Notes under the pieces: generated by a model
Seen by the model: only the letters and a program-made list of their open reading frames with translations
What the model was told of the DNA's origin: nothing
Database searches by the model: none
NCBI GenBank assembly: GCA_964601085.1
Contig: CAZRLN010000006.1
Location: forward strand, 27,185-91,184
DNA: 64,000 nt
Source: UBA1444 sp964601085
GTDB taxonomy: Bacteria > Bacillota > Negativicutes > UBA1444
Direction: 5' to 3'
Shown: positions 8,999 through 16,602 of the stretch, piece by piece
Position numbering within the stretch: the stretch's first letter is position 1
Layout of the letters: every line of letters starts with the position of its first letter
Translations under genes and position numbers: made by a program

Positions 8999-9325
8999 CT
9001 AAAACCGGTACACGAACTGGATCCGGGGCATCAGACCACCGAGAACGGTCGCCCCGAAGTCTTCTGCATCCCATCGGCCGCCTCGCCCGCGGTCGATGGT
9101 TTCTTTCAGGGCGCCTACGGCGATGATGGCCAGTTGGCGTTGTATCCAGGGGACTTTCTGTTCCTTCAGCACTTCGTTGATGGCCAGGCCCATACCGAAA
9201 TGAAACCATTTGTCGTGGCTGACGCCCAGGCTGTGGTCGGACCAGGTGGCCTCCACCGGGGCGGGCGGGGAGAGGCACAGGCACAGGAGCAGGACAATGA
9301 TCGGGATCTGGAGTCGTTTGGCCAT
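8999..9325 (-). CDS. Small secreted protein, YfiM/DUF2279-like
   Basis: A 108-residue protein with a clear signal peptide (hydrophobic core IIVLLLCLCLSPPAPVEA). The mature part has the order DKWFHFGMG, then KETIDRGRGGRWDAEDFGATVLGGL. This DKxxHF ... KExxD ... D(x)A(x)xxxG pattern resembles the YfiM (DUF2279) periplasmic proteins, whose role is not well defined. GAGGGAG lies shortly upstream on the minus strand. It is convergent with the gene at 8421-8933 and divergent from the beta-barrel gene at 9522. The family assignment rests on the residue pattern only. Confidence 0.65.
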   Translation of the reverse strand: MAKRLQIPIIVLLLCLCLSPPAPVEATWSDHSLGVSHDKWFHFGMGLAINEVLKEQKVPWIQRQLAIIAVGALKETIDRGRGGRWDAEDFGATVLGGLMPRIQFVYRF

Positions 9326-9403
9326 ATTTCGTCAACTCCCTCGCGTCAGAGTTTTCTAACTTCACTTTATTGCAGAATCGGCGCGATTTCATTCGTTTCG
9401 GAG

Positions 9404-9495
9404 TATAATATAACCAGCGAAATGGGAAAGGTTTTTCAACGTTTTCGATAACCGTCGTTCAAAAGGACCCTGACGGATCGCGCCAGGGCCCTTTT
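9404..9495 (+). promoter_or_regulatory. TATAAT box and terminator-like hairpin in the porin leader
   Basis: A TATAAT at 9404-9409 could start a transcript for the beta-barrel gene at 9522; I see no good -35 box. Within the leader, at 9461-9495, is a hairpin of terminator form: AAAAGG-A-CCCTG (9461-9472) pairs with CAGGG-C-CCTTTT (9484-9495), one mismatch, loop 11 bases, ending in a T-run. A terminator ahead of its own gene suggests attenuation. Confidence 0.45.
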
Positions 9496-9521
9496 ATTGG
9501 AACAGGGAAAGGGAGTTGGAC

Positions 9522-10727
9522 ATGGCCGGATTGTTGCGGGTGGGAATTTTGTGTCTGCTATTGCTGGGGTGGCCGGGGGCGGGACAGGCGGCGTCGGAGC
9601 CGCAGCCGTTCCTCGGCGCCTGGCGGGGAACCTGGGACTTAAGTGTGGGGGCGTTCCTGCGGGACCGGCGGGACGACAACGGGAACGACGGGGTGACGCT
9701 GCGCAACCTGCAATGGCGGGCGGATGTCGATCTGGCGCCGGGGCTGCGCTGGCACACGATCGTGCGGTCCAATTCCCAGCTGGACAGTCTGTCAAAGTGG
9801 GAGCCGATGTTCGAGGAGAATTATCTGGAGGCGTACCGGTTCCACCGCGACCGGGCCGGGGTATGGAGCGGCAGTCTGCGGCTGGGGCGGATGCGGTATC
9901 TGCATTTCCCGTATCCGGACACGATTGCGATCTTCGATACGGTGCCCTCGACCGGGGATCTGAAAGGGGGACCGTCCTTCGCCTACGGCGGGGCGATGCT
10001 GACGCTCGACTATGCCCACCGCAGCGGCCTGGGCGCGCACCTGACCGGCATCGACTGGGGGTTCGGCCGGACCGGCGGCTTCAAGATGCTGGAGAATTAT
10101 CTGTATTACCGCCGGGACTTCGGCGCGGTCCATTTCGAGGGGCGCTACGGCGGTCTGCTGACGCGGGTGCAGCCGCTCGGCAACCAGGCGACGGGCTACA
10201 ATCTGTTCATCGGGACGAAGTGGAAGGGCTACCAGGCCGGACTGCTGTTCGAGAAGCTCCAGGGCCAGCCGATGTTCACCGGGGTGATGCTCAGCTTCAC
10301 GCCGACGGCGGTGACCCGGGCGCTGGGTACGGTGGCGTTTGACTGGGACCGGCGGCCGAACGGGTTTGCGGTGCAGTTGCCGCTCTTGTCCGGCCGGTTC
10401 GGCGGCATTCGTAAAGATGTGCCGCCGGGCGGCGTGCTGGTCGGCGAGGTGGTGGCCGAGCGGCTGCGGACATACTGTGCGAACGGCCAGGTGCGCAACT
10501 ATTACGAGCACCGGCTGTCGGCCTGGGGTGAGACGGGCGGTGCGGACCTGGTGGTCGTGATGAGGGAGAAGCCGTGGTATTTGCAGGCGGAGGCGGTGGT
10601 GAGTCCGCATTCGTTCGCGGTCGGCTTCGAAACGTGGGACAGGGACCGGACCGGTCCGGCACAGATCAGCCAGACGGTGAGTTACCGGTTTTACCGGCTG
10701 CCGCGGGAGAGCAAGGCGGGAAAATGA
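9522..10727 (+). CDS. Outer-membrane beta-barrel (porin-like) protein
   Basis: A 401-residue exported protein. The signal peptide runs to about residue 24 (GILCLLLLGWPGAGQAAS). The rest has the alternating polar/aromatic strand pattern of a barrel, with many Trp, Tyr and Gly (GSLRLGRMRYLHFPY, LTGIDWGFGRTGG, YRRDFGAVHFEGRYGG). It is probably a channel or alginate-porin-like protein; the substrate is unknown. The start is ATG 9522 behind GGGAG; the in-frame TTG at 9516 is less likely. The last 15 residues (YRFYRLPRESKAGK at the end) recur in frame at 12540-12584 beyond a toxin-antitoxin pair. No terminator follows this copy; one follows the other. Confidence 0.75.
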   Translation: MAGLLRVGILCLLLLGWPGAGQAASEPQPFLGAWRGTWDLSVGAFLRDRRDDNGNDGVTLRNLQWRADVDLAPGLRWHTIVRSNSQLDSLSKWEPMFEENYLEAYRFHRDRAGVWSGSLRLGRMRYLHFPYPDTIAIFDTVPSTGDLKGGPSFAYGGAMLTLDYAHRSGLGAHLTGIDWGFGRTGGFKMLENYLYYRRDFGAVHFEGRYGGLLTRVQPLGNQATGYNLFIGTKWKGYQAGLLFEKLQGQPMFTGVMLSFTPTAVTRALGTVAFDWDRRPNGFAVQLPLLSGRFGGIRKDVPPGGVLVGEVVAERLRTYCANGQVRNYYEHRLSAWGETGGADLVVVMREKPWYLQAEAVVSPHSFAVGFETWDRDRTGPAQISQTVSYRFYRLPRESKAGK

Positions 10728-10733
10728 ACAACG
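10683..10733 (+). repeat. Porin-gene 3' tail, copy 1 (direct repeat)
   Basis: 51 bases covering the last codons of the beta-barrel gene and seven bases past its stop region match 12540-12590 at 47 of 51 positions. All four differences are at third codon positions and silent. Copy 1 runs straight into the promoter region of the toxin-antitoxin pair. Confidence 0.85.
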
Positions 10734-10744
10734 CTTTTCCGCAT

Positions 10745-10805
10745 ATAACATTTTAAATTGCAATATAACAAAAGCGATGTTATAATGCGAGTATAAATGT
10801 TATAA
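10745..10805 (+). promoter_or_regulatory. Promoter with nested operator repeats for the HTH-AbiEii pair
   Basis: Promoter TTGCAA (10758-10763), 17 bases, TATAAT (10781-10786). Four half-sites surround it: ATAACA at 10745-10750 and 10765-10770 (20 bases apart), and the inverted form TGTTATAA at 10778-10785 and 10798-10805 (again 20 apart). The inner pair is a dyad across the spacer and -10 box. This is what an autoregulated toxin-antitoxin promoter is expected to look like; binding by the first gene product is inference. Confidence 0.65.
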
Positions 10806-10813
10806 GGTGGCTT

Positions 10814-11779
10814 ATGGAAAATTTAATGAACTATCTCCATGATGTAATTGATGAAAACATTACTCTGAAACCTTTTTCGGCAGAAGAGCGCCTGCCGTTC
10901 TTTTTGCGGGAACTGTACCAATTTAAAAGCGTTGAGGTCAGTGGGAAGACTTGTGTTCTGCTCTTCTTAATTGCGGGGATGATCGAACCTTCCAAAATTC
11001 AAAAACATTTTACGGCATTGTCAAAATATACGAACGCGCATCCAGTCCTAGTCTTATCAAAAATTAGATCGCCACAACGAAAAAGACTATTGGAAAACCG
11101 GATTGCATTCATTGTTCCGGGAACACAATTATATCTTCCCTTTGTCAGCCTGGATTTTCGCGAACAGTATCCTTCGGCAATTGAGGGAAATGCTATGTTT
11201 ACAGCGATAACACAGGCAGTGTATGTTTTTCTGTTTTACCGGGGAAGACAATTTTGGGGCGTTTTGGATATCGCAAAAAAAATTAATGTTACGGCGATGT
11301 CTGTTAGCCGTGCGTTACGATGTTTGGAAACGGTGGGGGTTGTAAAAAAGTTTGGCGCCACTACCAGAGTAAAATACCAGAGAATCGATAAAGAAGATTA
11401 TTACAGCAAGGCGGAGCGGTATCTTTCCACGCCGGTTTCAAAAGTGGTGTATGTTGAAGAAAAGAATTTGCCGCCGATAAATTTTTTGGCGGGCGAAGAG
11501 GCACTGGCCGGGAAAACCATGTTGAGCCATCCGGCCAGGAAGACATTTGCCGTCGACAAAATCAGCTTCAGAAGCATTCCAAAAGAGAACATAATGCAAG
11601 AATGCGGCGAGGAAGATCATTGTGTTCGGTTAGAGGTTTGGAAGTATGATCCAGGCCTTTTCGCGACGAATGGGTTTGTCGATGAACTTTCCCTTCTTCT
11701 GTCATTCAAAGAGACCCAGGATGAGCGCATTGGCATTGAAATCGAAAGATTGCTGGGAGAACTTCTATGCGAGGATTAG
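10814..11779 (+). CDS. HTH antitoxin-like regulator of a type IV toxin-antitoxin pair
   Basis: A 321-residue cytoplasmic protein. A winged-helix region near residues 150-190 (GVLDIAKKINVTAMSVSRALRCL) is followed by a segment with FLAGEEALAGKTMLSHPARKTFAV, a pattern I associate with HTH proteins encoded next to AbiEii-type nucleotidyltransferases. The gene after it overlaps by 13 bases and encodes such a nucleotidyltransferase. I infer an antitoxin and autorepressor. It is not a classic AbiEi: the DNA-binding part is central, not N-terminal. ATG 10814 follows AAGGTGG. The genes are less GC-rich than the flanking ones, which suggests acquisition. Confidence 0.7.
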   Translation: MENLMNYLHDVIDENITLKPFSAEERLPFFLRELYQFKSVEVSGKTCVLLFLIAGMIEPSKIQKHFTALSKYTNAHPVLVLSKIRSPQRKRLLENRIAFIVPGTQLYLPFVSLDFREQYPSAIEGNAMFTAITQAVYVFLFYRGRQFWGVLDIAKKINVTAMSVSRALRCLETVGVVKKFGATTRVKYQRIDKEDYYSKAERYLSTPVSKVVYVEEKNLPPINFLAGEEALAGKTMLSHPARKTFAVDKISFRSIPKENIMQECGEEDHCVRLEVWKYDPGLFATNGFVDELSLLLSFKETQDERIGIEIERLLGELLCED

Positions 11780-12519
11780 CAAAGTTTAAGGAATATTTCG
11801 GCGAATACAGCGAAAACTATATTTTGATCGGCGGTACTGCCTGCGCCATAATTTTGAATGAAAGCGGCGTAGATTTCCGAGTTACGAAAGACTTTGATAT
11901 CGTTATTATTGCCGAAAATTTGCATGAAGAGTTCGCAAGACGGATGTGGGAATTCATAAAAAGCGGAAATTACGGGCAGCGAGAAAAATCGGCGAACAAA
12001 AATGAACTGTACCGTTTTTTAAAACCCGTGAACAGTGACTTTCCCTATATGATCGAGATTTTTTCCCGGAAACCTTCTGGTTATGATTTAGCTGAAGGTT
12101 CTCATTTGACGCCGATTCATGTCGCGGATGAAATTTCGAGTTTGTCGGCGATTTTGTTGGATGATGAGTATTACAACTTTATGCTTGCCGGCAAGAAAAT
12201 CGTTGACGGTGTTTCTCTACTCGATGAATATCACTTGATTCCGTTGAAGGCAAAAGCATGGGGTGAGCTGACCCAGAGGCGCATGAACGGCGAAAGCGGA
12301 CTATCTAAACATGTTAAGAAACATAGAAATGATATTGTGCAGATATTCAGCATTGTGGATCCGAATCGAAAAATATCGTTGCATGGGCGCGTCCGGCGTG
12401 ATATGGAGATTTTCCTGGCTGCCTTGAAAAATGAAGACATCGATTTTAAAAGCCTTGGGCTGGGGAGTCTGGATTTAGCCTTTGTCTGTAAGCAGCTGGA
12501 TGCGATTTATCTTTCATGA
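11767..12519 (+). CDS. AbiEii-like nucleotidyltransferase (putative toxin)
   Basis: A 250-residue nucleotidyltransferase-fold protein. Near the N-terminus it has YILIGGTACAIIL followed by RVTKDFDIVI, the G-G-[ST] and D-x-D metal-binding motifs of the AbiEii/MNT superfamily. Later IPLKAKAWGELTQRRMNGE and KHVKKHRNDI match the K(x)A(x)xxR ... R-D region of the family. In type IV systems such toxins transfer nucleotides to targets such as tRNA; the target here is unknown. ATG 11767 follows GGGAG with eight bases spacing and overlaps the gene before it, so the two are co-translated. The stop lies just before the porin-tail repeat. Confidence 0.75.
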   Translation: MRGLAKFKEYFGEYSENYILIGGTACAIILNESGVDFRVTKDFDIVIIAENLHEEFARRMWEFIKSGNYGQREKSANKNELYRFLKPVNSDFPYMIEIFSRKPSGYDLAEGSHLTPIHVADEISSLSAILLDDEYYNFMLAGKKIVDGVSLLDEYHLIPLKAKAWGELTQRRMNGESGLSKHVKKHRNDIVQIFSIVDPNRKISLHGRVRRDMEIFLAALKNEDIDFKSLGLGSLDLAFVCKQLDAIYLS

Positions 12520-12521
12520 GT

Positions 12522-12584
12522 ATGAGCTGGATAACTGCGTACCGCTTCTACCGGCTGCCGCGGGAAAGCAAGGCGGGGAAATGA
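12522..12584 (+). pseudogene. Remnant: last codons of a second porin-like gene (tail copy 2)
   Basis: From the codon at 12540, TAC, the frame reads YRFYRLPRESKAGK and stop, identical in protein to the end of the beta-barrel gene at 9522-10727, with four silent base changes. The six codons before it (from ATG 12522) do not match that gene. It is followed by a strong terminator, as the true 3' end of such a gene should be. It is either the displaced original tail after a cassette entered the gene end, or the stub of a tandem paralogue. Confidence 0.8.
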
Positions 12585-12590
12585 ACAACG

Positions 12591-12622
12591 AGCGGCCCGA
12601 CTCCCCATCGGGCCGCTTTTTT
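12591..12622 (+). terminator. Rho-independent terminator
   Basis: A perfect 10-base stem AGCGGCCCGA (12591-12600) and TCGGGCCGCT (12608-12617), loop of seven, then a run of six T. It follows the porin-tail remnant at once and also ends the toxin-antitoxin transcript. Confidence 0.9.
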
Positions 12623-12624
12623 GT

Positions 12625-12660
12625 ATAGTATGTCGGCAGGATTCCGACATACTATGTCGA
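12625..12660 (+). promoter_or_regulatory. Palindromic operator upstream of abiEi
   Basis: A perfect 12-base inverted repeat: ATAGTATGTCGG (12625-12636) and CCGACATACTAT (12644-12655), spacer seven, with a third half-site ATGTCGA at 12654-12660. AbiEi antitoxins are known to repress their operon through inverted repeats in the promoter; this one lies about 30 bases before the abiEi start. I could not assign -35 and -10 boxes with confidence. Confidence 0.65.
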
Positions 12661-12687
12661 AATAATGCGTTGGCTGAAAGCGGGGTG

Positions 12688-13344
12688 ATGCGAGTGGGCG
12701 AAGAAGTCCGGCGGCGGATACAGGCCGAGGAATTTGATTACCAGAGTCTCCTGGATAGTCTGAAGGAGTATTCGCGGCCCCGGGACAAGATTACCGGCTT
12801 GCTTCGCCGCGGGGAGATCATTCGCGTTAAGAAAGGATTGTACATCTTTGGCGACAAATATCGCCGCCGCCCGTATGCGCGCGAGGTGCTGGCGAATTTG
12901 ATGTATGGGCCGTCCTATATTTCGCTGGAATATGCGCTGCATTATCACGGACTGATTCCGGAGCGGGTTGAGGCCGTGACTTCGGTCGCGTTGGGCCGGA
13001 GCCGGCGGTTTGCGACTCCGGTGGGGCTGTTTACCTATTGGGGAATTGCCCGGGAATCTTTTTGGCTCGGCATGGACCAGTATGCAACCGAAAGTGGCCA
13101 GTTTTTTCTGATGGCCGGCCCGGAAAAGGCGTTGTGCGATAAAATCCAGCAGGATCGGGGAGCGACCAGCGGCGCGCTGCCGGATTTGCAGGAGTATCTG
13201 GCGGGCCAGCTCCGGATCGATGTTGATTTGTTGGCGGACTTGGATCCGGATCGGATCGAGGGGATCGCGGCGGGCTATCATTCGCGCAAGCTGCAGGGGC
13301 TGGCGTTGTGGATTCGGCAGTTGCGACGGGAGCGAGCGGGGTGA
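12688..13344 (+). CDS. abiEi: AbiEi-family antitoxin (type IV toxin-antitoxin)
   Basis: A 218-residue protein. The N-terminal winged helix has the AbiEi form: SLLDSLKEYSRPRDKITGLL, then RRGEIIRVKKGLYIFG. The C-terminal part has YISLEYALHYHGLIPE and GPEKALCDKI, typical AbiEi motifs. It should neutralise the AbiEii toxin indirectly and repress the operon through the palindrome just upstream. The start is uncertain: ATG 12688 is used; GTG 12694 sits better behind GGGGTGA (12682-12688), and TTG 12670 is also in frame. The stop overlaps the next start (TGATG). Confidence 0.88.
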   Translation: MRVGEEVRRRIQAEEFDYQSLLDSLKEYSRPRDKITGLLRRGEIIRVKKGLYIFGDKYRRRPYAREVLANLMYGPSYISLEYALHYHGLIPERVEAVTSVALGRSRRFATPVGLFTYWGIARESFWLGMDQYATESGQFFLMAGPEKALCDKIQQDRGATSGALPDLQEYLAGQLRIDVDLLADLDPDRIEGIAAGYHSRKLQGLALWIRQLRRERAG

Positions 13345-14216
13345 TGGGGATGAATGACGCGATCCGGCGAATGTTGGACCGGTATGAGCGAAACACAACG
13401 GAGGATTCGGTGCGGGCGCTGCGGGAGATATTGCAGGAGATCGCCCTCCTCGGCTTATGGCGGAGCAAGTTTTTCGATAAGGCGGCATTTTATGGCGGGA
13501 CCGCCCTGCGCCTGCTGTATGGGCTGGACCGGTTTTCGGCGGATTTGGATTTTTCGCTGCTCGCGCCAACGCCGACTTTCGAACTGGCCCGATACGGCGA
13601 GTCTCTCAGGGATGAACTGGCCGCATTTGGCTTTGATGTGCGGTTTGAAGCCAGGCAGGTTCGGACGGAACGGGCGGTTCAGTCGGCGTTTCTCAAAGCG
13701 GATACCTGGCAGCAGATGTTGGTGATCGATTCCAGCGATTCCGCGTTGCTGGATTTGCCGCGAGGACAGGTTCTCAAGATCAAGTTGGAGGTGGACACAA
13801 ATCCACCGGCGGGTTTTGACACGGAAGTGCGGTATCTGCTGCAGCCGGTGCCTTTTCCGGTCCGGGTGTACACCTTGCCTGATCTGTTCGCCGGCAAGAT
13901 GCACGCCGTCCTGTGCCGGCGCTGGAAAGACCGTGTGAAAGGCCGCGACTGGTATGATCTGGTGTGGTATGTGACCCATCATCCCCTGCTGCATCTGGAA
14001 CATCTCGAGCAGCGGATGCGTCAGAGCGGCCATTGGCAGGAGAAGGGGCCGTTGACGGAGGCGGCGTTCTTTCGCCTGCTGGCGGAGGCGATCGACCGGC
14101 TGGATGTCGATCTGGCGCGCAAAGAGGTCGAGGTCTTTGTGCGGGAGCCGGGCAACCTTGCTGTCTGGTCCCGTGATTTCTTTCACGATGTTGTGCGCCG
14201 GATCCGTTTGGCGTAA
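13344..14216 (+). CDS. abiEii: AbiEii-family nucleotidyltransferase toxin
   Basis: A 290-residue toxin of the AbiEii (DUF1814) family. Seen: KAAFYGGTALRLLYGLDRFS followed by ADLDFSLL, i.e. the GGT(x)LR...RxSxDLDF active site, then KIKLEVDTNPP, LFAGKMHAVLCRRWKDRVKG and RDWYDLVWY. Members block growth by nucleotide transfer and can act in abortive phage defence. ATG 13344 overlaps the abiEi stop by one base, so the pair is coupled. Base composition is like the GC-rich genome, unlike the pair at 10814-12519. It is followed after 14 bases by noc. Confidence 0.92.
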   Translation: MGMNDAIRRMLDRYERNTTEDSVRALREILQEIALLGLWRSKFFDKAAFYGGTALRLLYGLDRFSADLDFSLLAPTPTFELARYGESLRDELAAFGFDVRFEARQVRTERAVQSAFLKADTWQQMLVIDSSDSALLDLPRGQVLKIKLEVDTNPPAGFDTEVRYLLQPVPFPVRVYTLPDLFAGKMHAVLCRRWKDRVKGRDWYDLVWYVTHHPLLHLEHLEQRMRQSGHWQEKGPLTEAAFFRLLAEAIDRLDVDLARKEVEVFVREPGNLAVWSRDFFHDVVRRIRLA

Positions 14217-14230
14217 GGGGAGGATGCGGG

Positions 14231-15112
14231 ATGGGCAGTTGGGTAAAGTTGCTCGGGATCGGTGCGAACCGGGAGCCGGATGTGCGGGAGTTGGCGCCGG
14301 CGGCGGCCGGCAGTGCGGTACGGGATGTGCCGGTGGACGCGATCCACACGAACCCGTTCCAGCCGCGGCGCTGGTTCCGGGAGGAGGCGCTGGTCGAGCT
14401 GGCGGCGTCGGTGCGGGAGTATGGCGTGCTGCAGCCCCTGCTGGTCCGGCGGGATGAGCACGGCGGCTATGAGCTGATCGCCGGCGAGCGGCGGCTGCGG
14501 GCGTCACGGCTGGCGGGGCGGGCGACGGCGCCGGTGATCGTGGTGGAGATGAGCGATCAGGAGGTGGCGGAGGTCGGCCTGATCGAGAACCTGCAGCGGG
14601 AGGATCTGCACTTCCTGGAGGAGGCGGAGTCGTTCAAGCAGCTGCTGGGCTTTTTCGGCCTGACGGCGGAGAAGCTGGCCGAGCGCCTCGGCAAGAGCGC
14701 ATCCTCGGTGTCGGGGCGGCTGCGGCTGCTCAAGCTGGAGCCGGCGGTGCGGGACGCCGTGGTGCGGTCCGGCATCAGCGAAAAGCATGCGCAGGCGCTG
14801 CTGAAACTGGGGGATGCGGCGGCGCAGCTGGCGGCGATCCAGCGGATCGGCGAGGCGAGCCTGACGGCCCGGGAGACCGAGCAGTGGGTGAATTTGACGC
14901 TGGCCGACGCGGCGGGGCGGGCGAAGGTGAAGCCGGCGACGGCGGAGAAGGCGCTGGCGAGCGTGCGGGATGTGCGGATGGTGCTGAATGTCCTGCGGCA
15001 CATGACCAGCGATCTGAAGCGTGAAGGGGTAAAGGTGCAGATGAACCAGCGTCAGGAGGACGGGTTTCTGAAGCTGGAGCTGCTGATTCCGCTGAAGCAG
15101 CCGAAGCAGTGA
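14231..15112 (+). CDS. noc: Nucleoid occlusion / ParB-like DNA-binding protein
   Basis: A 293-residue ParB-superfamily protein. The N-terminal MGSWVKLLGIG could be the short amphipathic membrane helix of Noc. Then come HTNPFQPRRWF, YELIAGERRLRAS (CTP-binding box), GLIENLQREDLHFLEEA (box II) and the HTH around KLAERLGKSASSVSGRLRLL. The end (VRMVLNVLRHMTSDLKREG and FLKLELLIP) matches Noc better than Spo0J. Noc spreads on DNA from its sites and stops division over the nucleoid. No parA or rsmG is nearby. ATG 14231 follows GGGGAGGA. Parts of its 3' end recur at 16603-16632 and 17077-17103. Confidence 0.85.
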   Translation: MGSWVKLLGIGANREPDVRELAPAAAGSAVRDVPVDAIHTNPFQPRRWFREEALVELAASVREYGVLQPLLVRRDEHGGYELIAGERRLRASRLAGRATAPVIVVEMSDQEVAEVGLIENLQREDLHFLEEAESFKQLLGFFGLTAEKLAERLGKSASSVSGRLRLLKLEPAVRDAVVRSGISEKHAQALLKLGDAAAQLAAIQRIGEASLTARETEQWVNLTLADAAGRAKVKPATAEKALASVRDVRMVLNVLRHMTSDLKREGVKVQMNQRQEDGFLKLELLIPLKQPKQ

Positions 15113-15126
15113 CCGGCAGGATTTTT
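15053..15126 (+). repeat. noc 3' tail, intact copy of a broken repeat
   Basis: This stretch encodes the end of Noc (QEDGFLKLEL onward) plus the bases after its stop. 15053-15082 matches 16603-16632 with silent or conservative changes; 15100-15126 (27 bases across the stop) matches 17077-17103 exactly. Confidence 0.75.
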
Positions 15127-15147
15127 CCCATAGTTACCACGGGGAAC

Positions 15148-15210
15148 TTGTATTGTTCCACATCACATAATATAATTAAGTCGAAATTGTGTGATTAAAA
15201 TCACGTAATT
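15148..15210 (+). promoter_or_regulatory. Promoter with CRP-like palindromic operator before the DUF4143 ATPase
   Basis: TTGTAT (15148-15153), 17 bases, TATAAT (15171-15176). Just downstream, 15185-15210 is an imperfect 26-base palindrome with the core TGTGA (15190-15194), six bases, TCACG (15201-15205), close to a CRP/FNR half-site pair. Its place at and after the predicted transcription start suggests repression. Confidence 0.6.
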
Positions 15211-15237
15211 TTGATCTGACAGTGAGAGGTGATGGAT

Positions 15238-16569
15238 GTGGAACGATCAGTAATCAGCGATTTGTTGCAATGGAAGCAGTCAACGCACCGAAAGCCACTG
15301 ATTTTAAAAGGTGTGCGGCAGGTGGGAAAGACCTGGATTTTAAATGAGTTTGGCAAGCGGCATTATGATAATATTGCTTACTTCAATTTTGACGAACGGG
15401 AGGAATTGGCTGAATTTTTTGCTACCACGAAAGATGTGAAACGGATTTTACAAAATCTTGCCATGGCGAACGGCTCGCCGATACTGCCCGGAAAAACGCT
15501 GATCATCTTTGATGAAATACAGGAGTGCAACAAGGCGCTGAATACGCTGAAATATTTTTATGAAAATGCGCCGGAGTATCACATTGCCTGCGCCGGATCC
15601 CTGCTGGGAATCGCATTGTCCAAACCGGCTTCATTTCCGGTGGGCAAGGTGGACTTTTTAACCGTCCATCCCATGACCTTTAGCGAGTTTTTGCTGGCAA
15701 ACGGCGATAAAAACCTGGTTGACTATATGAAGGGGATCGACGTTATCGCGCCGATCCCTGATATTTTCTTTAATCCGCTGCATGAAAAGTTGAAGATGTA
15801 TTATATAACCGGCGGCATGCCGGAGTCTGTGCGTTCCTGGGCGGAGGAGCGGGACGCGGGACGTGTGCAGTCTTCACTCCGAAACATCTTGAATGCTTAT
15901 GAGCTGGATTTTTCCAAACACGCTGAAGTAAGGGAGTTCGCAAAGCTGGGATTGTTGTGGGGTTCCATTCCTTCACAACTGGCGAGGGAAAACAAGAAGT
16001 TTTTATATAGCGCTGTAAAAGCTGGCGCCAGAGCCAGGGAGTACGAAGATGCACTTACCTGGCTGTGCAGCGCAGGGATGGCTTATAAGGTATTCAGAAG
16101 CACAAAACCCGGACTGCCTCTGTCTGCTTATGATGATCTAACCGCGTTCAAGCTCTACACAGTGGACGTAGGCCTGCTTCGCAGGCTGGCCTTGCTTGAT
16201 CCGGTCGCTTTCAACGAGGGTTCACGATTGTTCACGGAATTTAAAGGTGCATTAACGGAAAATTTCGTACTGCAGGGACTGGCGACTCTATATGAAGCGA
16301 CACCAAGGTTCTGGACGTCAGGCGGGCAGGCCGAGGTGGATTTCATGATCCAGCGCGGCAATGATATCATCCCGATAGAGGTCAAGGCTGATGAGAATGT
16401 AATCAGCAGAAGCTTAACCCTGTATGCGCAAAAATACGAAAAAGACACTAAAATACGTCTGCGGTTCTCTCTGAAAAACTTGAAGCAGGACGGCGACTTA
16501 CTCAACATACCCCTGTTTATGATCGACTATATGGATAAGTTAATCGAGCTCGGGCTGGGACGGGGATAG
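15238..16569 (+). CDS. AAA-type ATPase with DUF4143 domain
   Basis: A 443-residue ATPase of the AAA_14/DUF4143 kind. Seen: Walker A GVRQVGKTW, Walker B LIIFDEIQE, the sensor region CAGSLLGIAL, and in the C-terminal part GALTENFVLQGLATLYE, FWTSGGQAEVDFMIQ and IIPIEVKAD. The ExDF ... EVKA motif is the PD-(D/E)xK-like core of DUF4143. The biological role of these common, often mobile proteins is not established. The start is placed at GTG 15238, eight bases from GAGAGG; ATG 15232 and GTG 15229 are too close. Lower GC than noc. It is bracketed by noc tail fragments. Confidence 0.85.
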   Translation: MERSVISDLLQWKQSTHRKPLILKGVRQVGKTWILNEFGKRHYDNIAYFNFDEREELAEFFATTKDVKRILQNLAMANGSPILPGKTLIIFDEIQECNKALNTLKYFYENAPEYHIACAGSLLGIALSKPASFPVGKVDFLTVHPMTFSEFLLANGDKNLVDYMKGIDVIAPIPDIFFNPLHEKLKMYYITGGMPESVRSWAEERDAGRVQSSLRNILNAYELDFSKHAEVREFAKLGLLWGSIPSQLARENKKFLYSAVKAGARAREYEDALTWLCSAGMAYKVFRSTKPGLPLSAYDDLTAFKLYTVDVGLLRRLALLDPVAFNEGSRLFTEFKGALTENFVLQGLATLYEATPRFWTSGGQAEVDFMIQRGNDIIPIEVKADENVISRSLTLYAQKYEKDTKIRLRFSLKNLKQDGDLLNIPLFMIDYMDKLIELGLGRG

Positions 16570-16602
16570 GATCGGCAACGACTTCCACTGTATGATCGAT
16601 GG

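Noticed and set aside
10734..12539. Integrase or transposase expected for a cassette in this interval
   Set aside because: Only the two toxin-antitoxin genes and their promoter fit; no recombinase motif on either strand.
15185..15210. Firm call of a CRP site
   Set aside because: The core is close to a CRP/FNR site, but no such regulator is seen in the window and the position suggests repression; kept only as a palindromic operator.
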